DNA of 24,676 bases, taken from the NCBI GenBank assembly GCA_013368325.1, contig JAACJK010000202.1:1-24676 (forward strand), read 5' to 3'. Shown in pieces: positions 1-7,832 of this stretch; the stretch's first letter is position 1, and the number at the start of each line of letters is the position of its first letter. The translations under genes and the position numbers were made by a program. The notes under the pieces were generated by a model. It had not been told where the DNA came from, ran no database searches, and saw only the letters and a list, made by a program, of their open reading frames with translations. The DNA is from Ephemerocybe angulata (Eukaryota > Basidiomycota > Agaricomycetes > Agaricales > Psathyrellaceae).

Positions 1-713
1 ACAGTAGGATGTATTTCAAAGAAATTGTTATTGTGAGTAGTCACAATAAATTCAGATCCTTTATCGGTAGTAACTAAATCTGTTAACGGAGTACCAAATT
101 CTAGTGGATTTAAAGTAATAGGAATCTGATATTTATAATAATTTATTGTGTTAAGATCTCGTTCTTTAATTTCCAATTGATTTTCCTTAGCTAAACCCTT
201 TCTAATCCAAAACTGAATACTACTTTTCTTAATTCAACGTTGTTGTATCCATCTTGTTTTTTATTTAACAAGTCCCATAAATATGGATGTAGAATTCTAA
301 TGATTCGTTAGTTTTGTTTAAAAATACCATTTGTCCTAATGTTTTAGGTATATTATCGTTTGTAACTAGTCTGAAAGATACCATTATGTGATGATCGTCT
401 TTAATATGAATACTTCTTTTTCAAAGAAATACTCTACTGCTTTTCTTAAACAATTTTTTGTCTAAAATTGAATAAGAAATAAAATCGAATGAGAAGTTTT
501 TCCAATTTAATAATTTACCTGTTGCCTTTCTAGCTAATGTTTTTATATTAAAAAACCTTATCAATTTTTTTTTTTACTACAACTGGCCTAGGCCTGGATA
601 GTAAGTAACAAAAAAAAATTATAAAGATGTTTTGTCTAATAACTCCGCATCAACTCCTTCTATTCATTCAACACTAAAAACTTTTTATAAAAACAAAACA
701 AATAAATATTCAT
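1..713 (-). CDS. dpo: Plasmid-type family B DNA polymerase, N-terminal part (left copy, cut by window start)
   Basis: Mirror of 22,843-23,556. Only the N-terminal region lies in the window; exonuclease and palm motifs would be before base 1. It encodes the start of a protein-primed family B DNA polymerase of the kind carried by linear mitochondrial plasmids. The block 'YKYQIPITLNPLEFGTPLTD' near 85-150 is shared with the right copy and is typical of these enzymes. As written the frame is broken by one-base indels, but they fall at different sites from those in the right copy: this arm has the T run that keeps ISYSILDKKL in frame, while the right arm has the A run needed slightly further on. 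A palindromic element at 556-609 lies between an upstream coding-like piece and the main frame. The start ATG at 711-713 is a guess. Confidence 0.75.
556..609. repeat. GGCCTAGGCC-type palindromic element inside the 5' part of dpo (left copy)
   Basis: Begins CCTTATCAA, then a T run, ACTACAACTGGCC, TAGGCC, and ends in a form of TAGTAAGTAA. The same element recurs in intergenic DNA at 6797-6852 and 16,687-16,740, and at the mirror site 22,947-23,000. Here it separates coding-like sequence on either side. Confidence 0.75.
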
Positions 714-798
714 TTTAAATCCAAATATAATTTTATTTTTACTTTTTTTTAATCACTTTTTATATAAAAAAAAGTAAAAATAAAAAGTAAATAACCAC

Positions 799-869
799 TA
801 AGCCCAAGAAGATTTGAACTCCTACAAATTCCTCATCAAGAAATCATTCTACCATTAAATTATAGGCTT
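799..869 (-). tRNA. trnI(gau): tRNA-Ile (GAU)
   Basis: Cloverleaf with acceptor AAGCCTA/TGGGCTT, anticodon stem ATTTC/GGAAT around loop TTGATGA (anticodon GAT), T arm AGGAG/CTTCT and discriminator A. Identical to the right copy. It is the tRNA nearest the dpo gene. Confidence 0.95.
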
Positions 870-979
870 CTATTACTTTTGTTCTTAGTCAGTAATTTTT
901 TTTTAGTCGCCCAAGTAAAAAAAAAAAACAAAAAAAAATAAAGGATTAGACTAGGGTAGGTTTTTATTTTTTTGTTGTT

Positions 980-1024
980 CAGTTATTTTTTTGTAACAAA
1001 TACAAAAAAAATTAGAATGGCCAG
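980..1024. repeat. CTGGCCA...AACTG hairpin element
   Basis: Reads CAGTTATTTTTTTGTAAC, AAATAC, an A run, then TTAGAATGGCCAG. The T and A runs fold back to form a hairpin with ends CAGTTA and TGGCCAG. Near-identical copies are at 5958, 10,229, 14,338 and 22,530 among many others, so this is a dispersed family. Confidence 0.9.
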
Positions 1025-1112
1025 TTGACTTTTTTTTATATAAAAAAAGTGATAAAATTGATTATAGTGATACAAGGGATATTAAAATATCCCCAACACT
1101 ATCTTTGAAACA

Positions 1113-1195
1113 ATACGAACAAAGAGACTGAACTCTTAAGGGATTACTCCCACTTCTGCTTAAGAGAAGATGTTTACCAATTTCAACATATCGTA
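1113..1195 (-). tRNA. trnL(uaa): tRNA-Leu (UAA), left copy with three single-base losses
   Basis: Class II tRNA with a long variable arm (GGGAG...) and anticodon stem CTTCT/AGAAG around loop CTTAAGC (anticodon TAA). Compared with the right copy it lacks one A in the acceptor, one in the D-stem junction and one in the T loop, which becomes TTCAGT. The right copy has normal lengths, so these are probably sequence errors. Confidence 0.9.
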
Positions 1196-1382
1196 TATAT
1201 TTTTTAATAAAAATAAGTAGTAATTGTAATTAATTAGATAAATAATTAATAGCCCTAGTATCACTTTTTTTTTCTTTTATCACTCCTATTACTTATTTTT
1301 TTGTTTTTTGTATTGACTTTTTTTATATTAAAAAAAGTGATAAAATTAGGCCTAATTTTTTGTTTTATTTGACTTTTTTTTG

Positions 1383-1416
1383 TTGACTTTTTTTATTGTT
1401 AATAAAAAAAGTGATA
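1383..1416. repeat. TTGAC...GTGATA hairpin element
   Basis: TTGAC plus a T run, ATTGTTAAT, an A run, then GTGATA. This is a nearly perfect A/T hairpin with different ends on each side. It is the most numerous repeat family in the window; other examples are at 4709-4740, 6022-6060 and 19,193-19,223. Confidence 0.88.
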
Positions 1417-1487
1417 CAAAAAAAGTGATAAAAACAAAATTAAAGTAAATAAAAAAACAAAAAAAACAAAAAAACAAAAAAATTAAA

Positions 1488-1556
1488 CAAGAGTGAGGCG
1501 ATTCGAACGCCTACAAACAATTTGGAGATTGTGATACTACCATATACTACACTCTT
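1488..1556 (-). tRNA. trnW(cca): tRNA-Trp (CCA), left copy
   Basis: Acceptor AAGAGTG/CACTCTT with discriminator G, and T arm AGGCG/CGCCT. The anticodon is CCA, not the UCA used by many fungal mitochondria that read UGA as Trp. This copy has one A fewer in the D loop and one fewer in the anticodon loop (CTCCAA, 6 nt) than the right copy. Confidence 0.9.
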
Positions 1557-1664
1557 CTTTGTCTTTTATTTTTATCACTTTTTTTTTATATAAATTAAAA
1601 AAAAAGTAATACTAATAATCCCTTACTTTTTTAATTGTTTATTTTTTGTTACCCTTCTATCACT

Positions 1665-1846
1665 TACCGCAGGGTTTATATAATAAAAAAAAGTCAATAA
1701 TAATTGGGCTATTATTTTTTAACTTATTTTTTTTGTATCTATCACTTTTTTATTACTTTTTTTTATTTATATAAAAAAAAAGTGATAAAGATAAAAAAGT
1801 CAACACAACAAAACAAAAAAAAAAAATAAGTGATAACAAATAAAAT
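1665..1846. repeat. Repeat-filled spacer between trnW and trnA (left)
   Basis: Holds a GC element (TTACCGCAGGGTTTATA near 1665-1681) followed by nested T/A hairpins of the TATCAC/TTGAC family around 1738-1800. No gene is visible. The mirror is about 21,700-21,890. Confidence 0.7.
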
Positions 1847-1918
1847 TGGAGAAAGATAGATTCGAACTATCATAATTATATTGCAAATATAACCGATTAA
1901 CCATTATCAGATTTCCCC
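1847..1918 (-). tRNA. trnA(ugc): tRNA-Ala (UGC)
   Basis: Acceptor GGGGAAA/TTTCTCC, anticodon stem TTATA/TATAA around loop TTTGCAA (anticodon TGC), T arm GATAG/CTATC, discriminator A. It lies downstream of rns, about 150 bp from the rRNA 3' end. Confidence 0.93.
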
Positions 1919-2042
1919 TAATTTTTTCTGTGTTTTTAAAAAAAAATAATTATAATTTAATTATTTTTATTTAAGGCTAATTTTATTAGTGTCGTGTGTC
2001 GACTTTTTATCTGAAAAAAAAAAAAATTAGAAACAAAAATAA

Positions 2043-2054
2043 GGGGGGGGGGGG
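2043..2054. repeat. Poly-G/C tract just past the rns 3' end (left)
   Basis: Twelve consecutive G on the plus strand, so C in the rns sense. It starts about 15 bases beyond the rRNA 3' end in otherwise very AT-rich DNA. The mirror copy has eleven C at 21,490-21,500. Confidence 0.95.
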
Positions 2055-2069
2055 TTTAGATTTATTTCT

Positions 2070-3636
2070 TTATTATCCAGCAGCACTTTCCAGTACAGCT
2101 ACCTTGCTATGACTTTGAGATGTTACTCAGAAGAGTTCACTAATATTAATAATATAAAACAAAAAGTAAGTTTAGTTAAAAATATTCATTTACAAAACAA
2201 AAAAATTTTGTAATTATATGCATAATAGCTTATCCCTATCTAAGCTTCTTCCCAGCGACAGACAGTTAGTTCATCACGAATATAAACTTCACCGTTGCGT
2301 AATGATCAACGATTACTCGAAATTCCTCCTTCATGTTGTCGAATTTCAGACAACAATCTGTCTAAAAAAAATAATTAACTTTTTTTAATGATTTGCTAAT
2401 TATTTTTATCTAATTATTGCATCATTTTGTAAAAGTTTTTATAGCACATTTATAGCCCAGTTCATGAGGGCCATAACGACTTGTCTTAGTCCCAAATGTA
2501 TTCCTTTAAAATACAACAAAAGTTAAGTAAAAATAACAATAGGGATTTCGTCCGTTAGTGGAGTTAACCTAACTTTTCACAATACGGACTGAAGACAGCC
2601 ATGCAACACCTGTAAACGAATTTCCATAAAATGGAAACTACTCAAAATATTTTAAGATATTTTGGATATACAAGAACTGGTAAGATTTTACGCGGATTAT
2701 CGTATTAAATAGCATGCTTCACTTCGTTTGCTTCGAGACCGACTAATTTTTTGGTTTCAGTTTTGCAACCGTACTCTCAAGGCGGAATGGTTAACGCGTT
2801 AGCATCGTTATCAATTCTTTAATTAACAAAACTACCATTCATCGTTGACAGTGAGAGGTATCTGGGTATCTAATCCTATTCTTATTCTCACCTTCGTTTC
2901 TCAGCGTCAATCATTTATAGATAAAAAGCTTTCACCTTTAGTATTCCATCTAGTATCTACGGATATCATCCCTACACTAAATATTATTCGGTTTATCCTC
3001 AATATGATTCTAGCTTATAGTTATTCATTTTAAATACTAAATAATTAATAGTATATAGCTAATTAAAAATAGAACTTTTGTAAGCTGCCTACACACCCTT
3101 TACGCCTTTTTAAGGTGATTAACGTTCGCGTTTCTGGCGTTACCGAGTCTTCTGGCACCAGTAATTTAGACAACACTATTAGTAAAGTAATATCATTTTT
3201 TTCCTTTACGTTATCATAAATACCACCTACTAACTTGGTTTTATGATTTCAGTTAGCTAGTTCACTCTTGCGAGCATTGACTAATATTCTTGACTGCAGA
3301 TTGCTTATGCAATTTGGGACTTCTCATTCCCAATGTGGCCAGCGGTTCTTTCAAACTTAGCTATTGATCGTAGGCTTGGTAGGCTTTTACTCTACCAACT
3401 ACCCTTAAACAAAATAAATCAATTCTTATAGTGGAAAATTTCCTTTTTGTTATAAATAGCTAAATTTATTTTTATCCTCTATTTGAGAGGTCTATAAGGT
3501 ATCTAATTATTATTACTCACCTGTACACCTTGTTCTAGCCTTTTAATTAAAGTAATAAAAAGGTAGTAGAACAAACGATTTGCATGTCTTAAAACTACTG
3601 AAAAACGTTCAATCTGAACCAAAATTAAATTCTTAT
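2070..3636 (-). rRNA. rns: Mitochondrial small-subunit ribosomal RNA (left copy)
   Basis: Mirror of the right-arm rns. In the rRNA sense the conserved blocks occur in order: TTCAGATTGAACG near the 5' end, the 530-loop form GTGCCAGAAGACTCGGTAAC, GATTAGATACCCAG (790 region), GTTGCATGGCTGTC, ATGGCCCTCATGA, GAGTAATCGTTGATCA, and the 3' end GCTGCTGGATAAT. Plus-strand GCGGATTATCGTATTAAATA near 2691 matches the fungal mtSSU MS2 primer region. Ends are estimated by comparison with bacterial 16S and could be off by tens of bases. A few one-base differences from the right copy lie in A runs. No intron is seen. Confidence 0.96.
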
Positions 3637-3803
3637 TATTAATTTAATATATTAATTAAATTGCAGGGCCTAATTTTTTATTTGTTACAAAAAAATAAGC
3701 CCAGTTAATATATTGTATAGTATATGCTCTAGTTAATTAAAAAAAAAAACAAGCAATATTTATATTTACATCTCTTTATATTTTATAAACTTTTTGTATA
3801 TAT

Positions 3804-4262
3804 TTATTTGTTTTGTTTAGGGCTAATTTTTGTTCTATCACTTTTTCCAGATAAAGATAAAAAAGTAAACAAATAAAAAAAATTAAGCCCAAGTAATAAA
3901 TATTCTTTACAGTTAATTTTTTTATCACTTACTAATCCAGTTATTTTTTTGTATTTGTTATAAAAAAAAATTAGACTGGCCAGTTGTAGTAGTTGACTTA
4001 TATAAAAAAAGTGATAACTGGCTAAGGCCTGGATAAGGGTTTTCTTGTTTGTTTGTATCAAAAGTCCACAGAAAAAAAAGTCAACTGGCCATTCGGCCTG
4101 AAACAAAATTAAAACAATAGGGCTAATTTTTTTATATATAAAATACAAAATTCCTATTAAATACCCTAATAAAAATTTAATCATAAAAATACTATCTAAG
4201 TTAACCCAATATCTTATGAATAAACTAGTAAAAATAAATGAGAATACAAAAATAGGATCCAT
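3804..4262 (-). CDS. Weak hydrophobic ORF, probably partly built from repeats
   Basis: An open frame of 152 codons starting MDPIFVFSFIFTSLFIRYWV. About the first 60 residues are hydrophobic and could form two membrane segments. The rest runs through palindromic elements (for example the residues AEWPVDFFF come from a GGCCGAATGGCCAGTTGAC repeat), so it is unlikely to be native protein. The mirror frame starting at 19,277 stops after about 26 codons because of shorter T runs. It matches nothing I recognise. It may be a remnant of a membrane protein gene or chance coding in AT-rich DNA. Confidence 0.25.
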   Translation of the reverse strand: MDPIFVFSFIFTSLFIRYWVNLDSIFMIKFLLGYLIGILYFIYKKISPIVLILFQAEWPVDFFFCGLLIQTNKKTLIQALASYHFFYISQLLQLASLIFFYNKYKKITGLVSDKKINCKEYLLLGLNFFYLFTFLSLSGKSDRTKISPKQNK

Positions 4263-4708
4263 AAAAATAGATCCTTTTACTAATTTTTTTGTTTATATCA
4301 CTTTTGTATCTGTTTACTTTTTATTGTTAATAAAAAAGTGATAGATAAAAAAAGTCAACAAACAAAAAAATAATTCTATAGTTTTATTTCTTATAGTAGA
4401 AAATAAATTTATTAATTTTTGATCATCTCTTTATATTATATTCCAATTTAAGTTGTAATTTTTACCGCAAGGGTATCACTTACTAATTAATTTTTTTGTA
4501 AAACAAAACAAAAAAAATTGATAAGGGTTATCTGTTTATATCACTTTTTGATCTGTTTATAAGATAGATTAAAATTACTTAATTTTTTTTAAGATAAACA
4601 AAAAAAAATAACTGCTGGCCATTCTAATTTTTTTTTTTTAAAAAAAAATAACTGGATAGATAAAAAAAGTCAACAAAAAAATTAACTGGCCATTCTAATT
4701 TTTTTTTG

Positions 4709-4740
4709 TTGACTTTTTTATTGTTAATAAAAAAAGTGAT
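4709..4740. repeat. TTGAC...GTGAT hairpin element next to nad1
   Basis: TTGAC, T run, ATTGTTAAT, A run, GTGAT: a near-perfect stem with the loop TTGTTAA. It ends about 20 bp from the nad1 stop codon, so it lies in the 3' untranslated part of the nad1 transcript. Confidence 0.85.
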
Positions 4741-4761
4741 AAAAAAAAAATAACTGGGGGA

Positions 4762-5778
4762 TTAGTAAGGTGCAATATCAAATGCTATTAAAATACTTGG
4801 AACTAAGATAATGAAAGCGACACACACGGGTAATAAATTTAACCAACATAAGTCAATTAATTGATCATATCTTAATCTGGGTAATGTAGCTCTAAACCAA
4901 ACAAAGAAGAAACAGAAAATACATGTTTTGGCACCTAAGATAATAGATTGAATATTTATGATTGAGTTATTAACAAATATTTCTGGTAAGTGGTAACCTC
5001 CTAAAAATAATATAGCAGTTATACAACTAAATAATACAATTGAGGAATATTCTCCTAAAAAGAAAAATACGAAAGGTACTGAAGAATGCTCAGTAAAAAA
5101 ACCAGCAACTAATTCAGATTCAGCTTCTTGTAAATCAAAAGGTGTTCTAGAAGTTTCCGCTAATATAGATATAAAATAAAATATAAATACGGGTAATAAC
5201 GGAATTATAAACCATACGGATAACTGTGATTCTATTATTGTTATATAATTTAAAGATCCTGTTAATAATATGATTATTAAGATTGCTGAACTTAATATTA
5301 ATTCATAAGAAATCATTGCTGCTGTAGATCGTAAGGATCCTAAAAAAGCATATTTAGAATTAGCTGACCATCCAGCTAATAATACACCATATACTCCTAA
5401 AGAAGAAAGTGCTAAAGTATATAAAATACTCATTGAATAATCAGATATTGCTATTCCTTGACCAAAAGGTATAACACCCCAACCTAATAAACTAAAAATT
5501 AAAGAAGAAACAGGAGCTAAATAAAATATTACTTTATTTGATTGTGAGGGTATTACTGTCTCCTTTAAAATTAATTTTAAAGCATCTGCAAATGGTTGTA
5601 ATATTCCATAATAACCTACTGTATTTGGTCCTACCCTTCTTTGATGGGCAGCTAATTGTTTTCTTTCTATTATTGTCATGAAAGCAACTGCTAATAATAC
5701 TGGAACTATTATAGTAGCTACATCTATTAAATTAAATAATAAAGATTTTAAGAATAAAAAATTAATATTATTGATCAT
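4762..5778 (-). CDS. nad1: NADH dehydrogenase subunit 1 (complex I), intact left copy
   Basis: ND1 is a core membrane-arm subunit of respiratory complex I (NADH:ubiquinone oxidoreductase) at the inner membrane, forming part of the quinone channel. The 338-residue product has the usual length and about eight hydrophobic segments. Family signatures are visible: ERKQLAAHQRRVGPNTVG at about residues 38-55, QPFADALKLILKE just after, ETSRTPFDLQEAESELVAGF near 206-225, and RATLPRLRYDQL near the C-terminus. The ATG start gives the conserved N-terminus; the stop is TAA. There is no intron and all Trp codons seen are TGG. This copy reads through without interruption, unlike the right copy. Confidence 0.98.
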   Translation of the reverse strand: MINNINFLFLKSLLFNLIDVATIIVPVLLAVAFMTIIERKQLAAHQRRVGPNTVGYYGILQPFADALKLILKETVIPSQSNKVIFYLAPVSSLIFSLLGWGVIPFGQGIAISDYSMSILYTLALSSLGVYGVLLAGWSANSKYAFLGSLRSTAAMISYELILSSAILIIILLTGSLNYITIIESQLSVWFIIPLLPVFIFYFISILAETSRTPFDLQEAESELVAGFFTEHSSVPFVFFFLGEYSSIVLFSCITAILFLGGYHLPEIFVNNSIINIQSIILGAKTCIFCFFFVWFRATLPRLRYDQLIDLCWLNLLPVCVAFIILVPSILIAFDIAPY

Positions 5779-5805
5779 TTATGGTTTTCGTGTTTGTGTA
5801 GGCTT

Positions 5806-5831
5806 TAGCTAGACGTAGTTTAACCTAGCTA
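5806..5831. other. TAGCTAG/CTAGCTA stem-loop upstream of nad1 (left)
   Basis: Perfect 7-bp inverted repeat with a 12-base loop, about 28 bp before the nad1 ATG. It is not part of the T/A hairpin families. AGCTAG also recurs upstream of cob, so it could be a transcript-processing or initiation site. That role is inference. Confidence 0.5.
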
Positions 5832-5957
5832 TCTATCACTTTTTTATATAAATAAAAAAAGTCAATAATAACAAGCTAGGAAATTAGTCCACGAGGCTTT
5901 TAGCAAGGAATTATTAAATTATTTCTAATAGCAATTGGGCTAATTTTTTATTCTCAC

Positions 5958-6002
5958 CAGTTATTTTTTTGTAACAAATACAAAAAAAATTAGATTGGCC
6001 AG
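5958..6002. repeat. CTGGCCA...AACTG hairpin element
   Basis: CAGTTA, T run, TGTAACAAATAC, A run, TTAGATTGGCCAG. The copy at 980-1024 is almost identical, with GAATGG in place of GATTGG. A/T stem flanked by short GC ends. Confidence 0.9.
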
Positions 6003-6021
6003 TTATTACTAATTTTAATCT

Positions 6022-6060
6022 TTATCACTTTTTTTTTATATAAATAAAAAAAAAAGTCAT
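6022..6060. repeat. TATCAC...AGTCAT hairpin element
   Basis: TTATCAC, T run, ATATAAATA, A run, GTCAT. Same family as the TTGTTAA-loop hairpins but with a TATAAATA loop, so at least two loop subtypes exist. It is followed directly by AAAAAAGTGATAA, suggesting a nested or tandem copy. Confidence 0.85.
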
Positions 6061-6276
6061 AAAAAAGTGATAAAGATAACCCTGCGGTAAGTGATAATAA
6101 CAAAAAATTAGCCTTACTAACAAAAATAATATATTTGTAAATAAAATATTAGCTATTAATTTCTAATCAATTTTTAAGTTACTACTAATTTTTGACTAAT
6201 TACTTTTTTACAGTTATTTTTTTAACAAGAAAAAATTAAGTAAAAAAAGTGATAAGGGTTGACTTTTTTAACCTAT

Positions 6277-6317
6277 CCAGGCCGTTATTTTTTGTTCAAA
6301 TAAAAAAATTAGGCCAG
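6277..6317. repeat. GGCC-both-ends hairpin element
   Basis: CCAGGCCGTTA, T run, GTTCAAATA, A run, TTAGGCCAG. It is distinguished from the CTGGCCA family by the GGCCGTTA end and the TTGAAC/GTTCAA loop. Other copies lie at 6692-6733, 15,774-15,821 and 16,804-16,844. Confidence 0.88.
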
Positions 6318-6691
6318 TTGTTACTTTTTTTATAAAATAACTGGCCATTCGGCCTGGTGATAGATTAAAATTACTTAATTTTTTTGTTAAAAAAAATAAC
6401 TGAACAGATAAAAAAGGGATAGTAATACAAAAAGTAACCCCCAGAAAAAGCGTAAAAAATAAGCCTGATATATTTATAAATACAAAAATTTATTAGTTCA
6501 GTTTTTTTTTTTTTATAACTGCGGTAAAAAAGAGGAAATAAAGGCCTACTGCATCACTAATTTTAATCTTTAGATTAAAAAAGTAACAAAGACAAAAAGT
6601 CAAATAACTATCCCTTAACTTTTTTCTTTTATTTACTATCACCAGGCTAATTTTTGTTGACTTTTTTTATAAAAAAAAAAAAAAGTAACAA

Positions 6692-6733
6692 CTGGCCTAA
6701 TTTTTTTATTTGAACAAAAAAATAACGGCCTGG
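6692..6733. repeat. GGCC-both-ends hairpin element, opposite orientation
   Basis: CTGGCCTAA, T run, ATTTGAACA, A run, TAACGGCCTGG. It is the reverse complement of the copy at 6277-6317 and lies 375 bp from it, so the family occurs in both orientations within one spacer. Confidence 0.88.
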
Positions 6734-6796
6734 ATAGTAATAAAAAAAAAAAAAAATAAATGTAGGGCTTATTTTTTATTGACTTTTTATCTGTTT

Positions 6797-6852
6797 ATTA
6801 CTTACTAATCCAGGCCTTAGGCCAGTTGTAGTAAAAAAAAAAATTGATAAGG
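6797..6852. repeat. GGCCTTAGGCC palindromic element
   Basis: TTACTTACTAATCC, AGGCCTTAGGCC, AGTTGTAGTA, A run, TTGATAAGG. Same element as the ones inside dpo at 556-609 and 22,947-23,000. Its GC palindrome is the most GC-rich motif among the element families. Confidence 0.85.
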
Positions 6853-6866
6853 TTTTTAATATAAAT

Positions 6867-6909
6867 AAAAACCCTGCGGTAAGTAATAAAAACCCTGCGG
6901 TAAGTGATA
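6867..6909. repeat. Tandem pair of CCCTGCGGTAAGT GC elements (left)
   Basis: AACCCTGCGGTAAGTAATA is followed directly by AACCCTGCGGTAAGTGATA. The motif occurs singly elsewhere (about 1665, 6080, 17,450 and 21,875). The last bases, GTGATA, are the same as the end of the T/A hairpin family, so the two may be parts of one mobile unit. Confidence 0.9.
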
Positions 6910-7082
6910 CAATAAAAAAACTGAGATAAGTAGCAGTAGGGTTAAAAAAATAGCACTATTGACTTTTTTATCTGTTGACTTTTTTTACTGGCCATTCTAA
7001 TTTTTTTGTTTATTTTACAAAAAAAATAACTGAAAAAAGTGATAAAAAGTGATAGGTCAAAAATTAATAAATAAAACAACAA

Positions 7083-7680
7083 CTAATTATTGTTGTTTTT
7101 CTATCTATTATTGCTTTAAATGGTGTATCACTTTCGTTTTCCATTGGGTATGGTTCATCTTCCTCAGTTGGCTCAACGTGCTCTAGTTCTTGACCATAAT
7201 AGTGCATATCTGATTCAAAACTTGCATCGCTGAAAGTAGTAAAAGTTAATATATCTGAATTTTATCAATAGATCATTCTCCACTATTTTCAGGTTCTGAT
7301 AAACTGGAGTCAGAGCCAGAGGCTTCAGGTTCATGCACGCTCGTGGATCCATCAGAATCTGGTAAATAACCGCCATAATCACTCTCTGGACTCTCTGAAG
7401 TATCAGAAGGATTAACACTATAAAAAATCCAATCATTACTAAAATTAGCAGGGCTACCGCCCAGAACCAGTAAATATGAAAAATAAAATAAATTAAAAAA
7501 AGTATTAGTTAATAAAAATAAATAATGATCTTGATTGTTGATAATATTAATACTAATAATATTAAGTACAAAGGAAATAGCATCAGTAATTATTATAATA
7601 ATATTATTATAATAACTAAAACAGGAGATAAAGATACAAACATATAAGATTAACGGGATACTTAAGACAAAATATGCCAT
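7083..7680 (-). CDS. Unrecognised membrane protein with acidic Ser/Glu/Asp-rich tail (left copy)
   Basis: I do not recognise this gene. From the ATG at 7680 it encodes about 75 hydrophobic residues (two or three membrane segments, including an isoleucine-rich stretch), then a hydrophilic tail rich in Ser, Glu, Asp and Pro. In-frame GTG and TTG codons lie further upstream, but ATG is preferred. A TGA codon occurs at 7273-7275. Past it this arm stays open only to 7246, because it has one A fewer in an A run than the right arm; the right arm stays open to the TAG mirrored at 7083-7085, with the same acidic composition. Taking the longer run lengths from both arms gives 600 nt, an exact number of codons. 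The gene lies between cob and nad1 on the same strand. It may be a plasmid-derived or lineage-specific gene. Confidence 0.6.
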
Positions 7681-7832
7681 AAATCCTTGTTGAATCAACA
7701 CAAATTTTTTTTCAGGCCGTTATTTTTTGTTCAAATAAACGAACAAAAAAATTAGGCCAGTAAAAAAAAGGCTTAAAAATTTGGCTAAAGCCTGGATTTA
7801 GTAGCAATTTAATTTTTTCATGATCATCTTTT

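Larger units (their letters stand above)
3637..4761. repeat. 1.1 kb spacer between rns and nad1 (left), mostly palindromic elements
   Basis: Contains hairpins with ends GGCC/CAGTTA (about 3,940-3,985 and 4,600-4,740), TTGAC/GTGATA hairpins (4,316-4,345 and 4,709-4,740), a GC element variant TTTACCGCAAGGG near 4,461, and an A/T palindrome AATTTAATATATTAATTAAATT near the rns 5' side (about 3,641). The only coding candidate is the weak ORF at 3804-4262. Mirrored at about 18,774-19,899. Confidence 0.8.
5779..7082. repeat. 1.3 kb spacer between nad1 and the acidic-tail ORF (left)
   Basis: No gene is supported. It is a dense mosaic of palindromic elements: a TAGCTAG stem-loop at 5806-5831, GGCCAG/CAGTTA hairpins (5958-6002), a TATCAC hairpin (6022-6060), GGCC-both-ends hairpins (6277-6317 and 6692-6733), the GGCCTTAGGCC element (6797-6852) and the CCCTGCGG tandem (6867-6909). 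Elements abut each other with little spacer, as if later copies inserted into earlier ones. Mirrored at 16,453-17,758. Confidence 0.85.

Noticed and set aside
2845..3033. Open frame of 62 codons on the plus strand
   Set aside because: It lies wholly inside rns on the opposite strand and covers the conserved 790 region, so it is a chance frame.
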